A stretch of 52,644 nt of DNA from Candidatus Woesearchaeota archaeon (GTDB lineage Archaea > Nanobdellota > Nanobdellia > Woesearchaeales > SM23-78), in NCBI GenBank assembly GCA_016935175.1, contig JAFGRK010000033.1, positions 1-52,644 on the forward strand. The letters run 5' to 3'. This document shows, piece by piece, positions 51,001 to 52,644 of this stretch. Position numbers and translations under genes: made by a program. The notes under the pieces were generated by a model, which was not told where the DNA came from, made no database searches, and saw only the letters and a program-made list of their open reading frames with translations. Position 1 is the first letter of the stretch; the number at the start of each line of letters is the position of its first letter.

Positions 51001-51283
51001 CTTCTGTCGGATAGAAGAACATGATGGGGTTGAAGTCTCCCCTATAGGTGTAGCTGTTATTGTCCTTTGAGATAGATAGCTCATAGAGCGGGTATTGCTC
51101 TGGCATCAGGTTGATGCTCAGCTCGACAGTATCATAGGCAAAGAACACTGCGCCATCATTGCTTTCACCGTTGTTGTTATTGATGTGAATAGGGGGAGTG
51201 CTGGCCTCTCCGCTCAAGCTGCTAATGCTTAACAAGAAGATTACAAATACTAGAATACAAAGTACAAAGCTTGCTTTACGCAT
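45011..51283 (-). CDS. Giant secreted surface protein with Ig-like repeats and a DUF2341-like domain
   Basis: 2090 residues. The signal peptide (FVLCILVFVIFLLSISS) covers about 5-24. About six Ig/cadherin-like repeats between residues about 590 and 1400 begin with FDNAPPAINYTSP, LDTHYPQVNY, LDSTFPTINLLAPG, IDTQKPVISN, FDTQAPTTNL and VNRTAPVITLLSPP. A DUF2341-like carbohydrate-binding segment (WWNSSWQRRKPLIL) is at about 1475. Very many NxS/T sequons imply heavy N-glycosylation, and there are few Lys. There is no visible C-terminal membrane helix, so anchoring must be by partners. An S-layer, adhesin or host-contact role is inferred. It is second in an operon. Confidence 0.85.
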   Translation of the reverse strand: MRKASFVLCILVFVIFLLSISSLSGEASTPPIHINNNNGESNDGAVFFAYDTVELSINLMPEQYPLYELSISKDNNSYTYRGDFNPIMFFYPTEEGIYTTALVEKSTGAIFYSLQFTVLAKQGLEAVDDVISRNVPMITSSDIGSQGPALSAEHGDSSTPETPVYAGFVYTNKKRYEESESVRIWVDAPGYQGISLYYSFAGEEKRYMGDLAYINFMPQGAGTHTLILKDAHNLVIDEYSFEVLAASAKGFSETSGISKTIMIKDSKGASESIVANIIGESNGFGNIRISLGKGLVSSVKEIELKNVQLTKGSIPLELSIGLEDIDISSSGGKVNINQRTAIKAFAIDPTSLNFSEGIVTGVAIGTELWKCKDWNFAEQACYGDWIKLMDLVPSSEYSFTLTPDDPGFAETSPSIGTADIGSMMNITYVNYIDGTVNDTQTDNNGFWAAGVDNPGNRRYNPVGYLNMTYNLSAIGLISVSQVFDLTFNISYCHSSDTTTPTICAVLGTPVTYRPSNVEVLNYSSGTYVIIGTLPLRNGTEGMNNYSLNSSNTNLSQFISNNLISIRYGINFSIGSNGYDALLAIDYAPLTVRFDNAPPAINYTSPTDTSGQALSRNYILVNVTANDTNLKNITIYLYNATWALASSSSTTTASFLFANFTGLSDGRYYFNATAYDTKNNFNYTADWNVTLDTHYPQVNYSSGTEGNNTYFNRNWIYVNVSVNETNEVNITFRLFNRTSPVNVTTLGAGNRSINFTGLDSNAAYWYNVTVIDIVGLQNTTETRKITLDSTFPTINLLAPGNDTFRNSNSTLFNYSAIDNNLDACTLYGNFTAPFGPNETDDNPVNGSNSSFGPIILGDGKYLWNVWCNDSASNSNFSQYNYTLKIDTQKPVISNWSINGTSFSVSSYICLNVSVADSFSGAQSVYAEIKNPNDVIANFTMLDDGSGCDSLPGDSIFSYIYYNEFAGNYTWLYTHAKDYANNTQANLTSLTWNVTTTGSMNVTMTYPASDLEINESEYNYEYQQSCNVSCDPGGADCYNVTLYAQYQPLAVFENINTTTIDLINADDWYSCGDLVSGGAVCTYTFNITSGSNSGNHTWPIRCSATSDNVGTFVSSSVNLIINDHPYANFTYPYENAWLSGIEMLNGSASFDSDGTITSYLFEYDNTTAFDSPSTICSSSSHNCTWNTSQQGECENNSLSCFLRLSVWDDNGLSNSTYLTIGFDTQAPTTNLGLPRDHENISLDFFYVNASATDDESGVHTVIFEYRQNSSDSWHLACTDSIGPEYNCTWDLSSLADGSEYEFRAYANDSKGNIGASDNHTAIKVNRTAPVITLLSPPDNSSDTDGNIVFAYQVNAFNGISNCTLIINNTVNQTNDSVQRGIEQYFYLYDIGDGAQLNWSINCTDLMNRTNSSKTWNITVNINTNMNLNLSLDNTSYYAGDDAIITHNVTDAIGAGIASVDLGTAIVLANTTVPWWNSSWQRRKPLILNSSENLVNALVEVNITGLSGNITSCANEIRIVRFNSSTATLTSINRTIVGGDDSSYCIVRFRANITGVNNTDYMAYYNDSAAANPNNDEAWLTLNLTKAAIAGNITGSQYDVIDGSYIDTIDDNATYYAVGMDNNPPTGYPLDAFVNLTYNLSGLGVEESNLVSFNFTLNYCHSNDITPPITCGDAIGAGTPQTAYVQLYDFEATGWAAGFDTISQDTGAPSEVTGTYAETANLGNYVDNSTGILFVSYETNITGLDRNDDASFAIDYSLLNVFYKEKIYALGVSEPSQALVASNSSSTDINGLWTWNWSTASVYPGNYSAVSLATKQDYNNAYDYYWFQILAANVSIDSIMVDDDADIPVDEIDLQAGTTKLVYCNITASETRDYTYILGVNATLYSTTVAYDAADDNRTHYTNSSCTFLNGGGQSADYQCVFNVWHFAINGTWECMGFATNGYASANKTDNTTVNQLFALNISTNTIDYAELEANQQSANITVNISNVGNMPMNISVYGFGGEDEAAGSGLSMVCEINNISISFQRFATDSSSDYASKNTLDSTPQGIGLTIPPKSASEEIKINSTYWQLMIPPESQSFGRCNGSVVFVAESP

Positions 51284-51337
51284 CTACACCACTCCACCAC
51301 AAAAATAGTTTTTTTTTAGGAAGGAGTCTTTAGGAGC

Positions 51338-52561
51338 TTATTTCCTTTGGCCCCTGCCCAGTTTTTTCTTCCTCTTGAAAATCATTATAAGGATGAATAT
51401 TATGATACAAAGGATGAAAATTAAGGCGATGGTTGTTGCCCCGAGGGTTTTGCCTTGCTCTGGGGGCTCCCCGCTGGGGTTGACATTGAGCACAGAGCTC
51501 TTGTCAAAAGTGAGCTTCTTGTTGTAGAGCACCCTGCCGGTTATCATGTATTGGCCTTCCTGTATTGGGTTGAAATAAGTCCTAAGGCTGACAATCTCGC
51601 CGGGCTGAACATCCAATGGGTCAGTGTCTATTATCTTGAATATGTTGTCGCCAGAGCTGATGGTGCCTTTGAACTTGGCGCTGACAATGCGTGAGCCTAG
51701 GTTCTGGAAAATAGCATCTATGGGTATGATGTCGCCTGTCTTTACCCAGGCGTCATGCTCTATCTTCAGGAGCTCTCCCTTGTCGCTTACCCCTCCTCTT
51801 TCAAACACGCTGGCGGTTATGAATCCTGAGCCAGAGCCACCGCAAGTTGGCGTGCTTATCTTCACCCAGTACTGCCCTATGGGCAGGGCGTGGCTGAATG
51901 AGTGGAAAACTCTTTTTTGGACTGTTGGCAGGATGCTCTCGTTGGTGATCAGGCTGAAGCTTTTTACAAGCTCTGTCTGGTCCTGGTTCCAGAACTCCAG
52001 CACAAATTCTGGCTTGATGCGCACATTGCCATTATTAGTCACAACACTGTAGAACTCAAATGGATAACCTTCCTCGACGTCTTCCATTGCAAACCCTGTT
52101 GCGCTGCAGCTAACCATCTCTTGGCCTGTTATTTCCACTCCTAGCCTTAGTTGGATGGCTGCCCTTACTGCTGTGCCGAACTGCCCTTCTGGCCCTGCAA
52201 GTGCCCCTGTGATGAACCTTATGGTGGCTGAGTATTGCTGGTTCCTTGCATCAGGGGGAGGCTCTACTACCACAGCCACTACGTATGGATTGTCCTTGCT
52301 GATGAAAAAAGGCTGGCTCTCTGGCTCTAACCTTATCCATTCAGCAGCTTCTCCTTCTACTTTGTAGGTGATGCTTAGGTTGAAGTCTGTGTCTGTTGTG
52401 AGGGTGACCAGGTCTTGGGCGTAGCCGTCTTTCAGGACATTCCTATAACTGAGCACACCTTTATTTGCGCCTATGACTGCTGCCTCTGCCATCCATGCGT
52501 TAAGCACTAGAATTATGCATAGTGCGGTTATCAGGATATATTTTTGCTTCAATCCACCCAC
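51338..52561 (-). CDS. Membrane-anchored surface protein with NEW3/Ig-like domains
   Basis: 407 residues. An N-terminal signal sequence (YILITALCIILVLNAWMAEA) is followed by several beta-sandwich stretches (VEPPPDARNQQYSATIRF, VVTNNGNVRIKPEFVLEF, NLGSRIVSAKFKG, VQPGEIVSLRTYF) as in NEW3-like domains. A C-terminal transmembrane helix (TTIALIFILCIIIFILIMIF) precedes a basic tail, KRKKKLGRGQRK. The start is GTG 52561 or TTG 52552 after a GGGTGGG Shine-Dalgarno-like run. A TATA (TTTATATA, about 52612-52620) lies upstream. It precedes the 2090-aa protein by 54 bases and could be its membrane anchor. Confidence 0.78.
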   Translation of the reverse strand: MGGLKQKYILITALCIILVLNAWMAEAAVIGANKGVLSYRNVLKDGYAQDLVTLTTDTDFNLSITYKVEGEAAEWIRLEPESQPFFISKDNPYVVAVVVEPPPDARNQQYSATIRFITGALAGPEGQFGTAVRAAIQLRLGVEITGQEMVSCSATGFAMEDVEEGYPFEFYSVVTNNGNVRIKPEFVLEFWNQDQTELVKSFSLITNESILPTVQKRVFHSFSHALPIGQYWVKISTPTCGGSGSGFITASVFERGGVSDKGELLKIEHDAWVKTGDIIPIDAIFQNLGSRIVSAKFKGTISSGDNIFKIIDTDPLDVQPGEIVSLRTYFNPIQEGQYMITGRVLYNKKLTFDKSSVLNVNPSGEPPEQGKTLGATTIALIFILCIIIFILIMIFKRKKKLGRGQRK

Positions 52562-52644
52562 CCAAAATACAACTAAATGACAATTTATTACTTTTAGACT
52601 TTCGAGTCAAGCCTATATAAATCTTTCTAATTATTTCTACTCTC

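Noticed and set aside
1-52644. CRISPR array, insertion sequence or prophage
   Set aside because: No regularly spaced direct repeats, transposase, integrase or phage structural genes were seen on reading both strands.

Overview
The window looks like part of an archaeal chromosome, most likely from a DPANN lineage of the Woesearchaeota/Pacearchaeota kind; that placement is an inference from gene content. The archaeal evidence is direct. Many genes have a TATA box of the TTTAAATA or TTTATATA type 23 to 35 bases before the start codon, with little or no leader. Three of the four tRNA genes carry bulge-helix-bulge introns. The gene set includes SRP54, NucS, NreA with a C-terminal PIP box, a PIN-ATPase-KH protein (COG1855), an XPD-type helicase, DHH phosphoesterase, HtpX and DUF1704. 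Genes are mostly single units or pairs on both strands. I see no rRNA, CRISPR array, insertion sequence or prophage.

Layout. 1-5.6 kb: a partial anti-sigma-like ATPase, a GH15 glycosidase, intron-containing tRNA-Thr, small proteins, an M50 membrane protease, a deaminase and a LOG protein. 5.7-15 kb: DNA repair and information genes (nucS, a CDF transporter, nreA, a LysM/transglycosylase-like envelope protein, a ThiF-like protein, a DHH phosphoesterase), a candidate structured ncRNA, srp54 and two-intron tRNA-Gly. 15-19 kb: a PIG-L deacetylase and GT4 glycosyltransferase pair, a DUF4382 lipoprotein and a hypothetical protein. 19-32 kb: an smc-GNAT-DUF2087 operon, pyruvate phosphate dikinase, RNase HII with two companion genes, DUF1704 and HtpX peptidases, and Dus. 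32-34 kb: a LAGLIDADG-like ORF, three-intron initiator tRNA-Met, a phosphoribosyltransferase, and a tRNA-Ser flanked by fragments of its own ends. 34-45 kb: a secreted transglutaminase-like protein, COG1855, SerRS, a nitroreductase, a glycosyltransferase-like protein, HIT and XPD helicase. 45-52.6 kb: a surface operon encoding a membrane-anchored protein and a 2090-residue secreted protein.

Two things stand out. First, a dispersed family of intergenic structured repeats of about 115-220 bp is present in at least six clear copies (8963-9133, 14653-14872, 26226-26344, 29014-29129, 35937-36096, 38119-38232), with up to three weaker relatives. Each has AAAAAGTCGC-type terminal inverted repeats enclosing two hairpin arms with recurring core motifs, some nearly identical between copies. 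Most begin just after a stop codon, but two lie between divergent genes. Second, the tRNA genes are heavily interrupted: six introns in three genes, at the D-loop, anticodon stem, anticodon loop and T-loop. Each intron can be folded into a strict or relaxed bulge-helix-bulge by eye.

Three real-looking genes of fewer than 60 codons were found by reading the gaps (1942-2094, 23277-23444, 39629-39808). Many start codons were placed downstream of the longest possible start, using TATA spacing or Shine-Dalgarno position.
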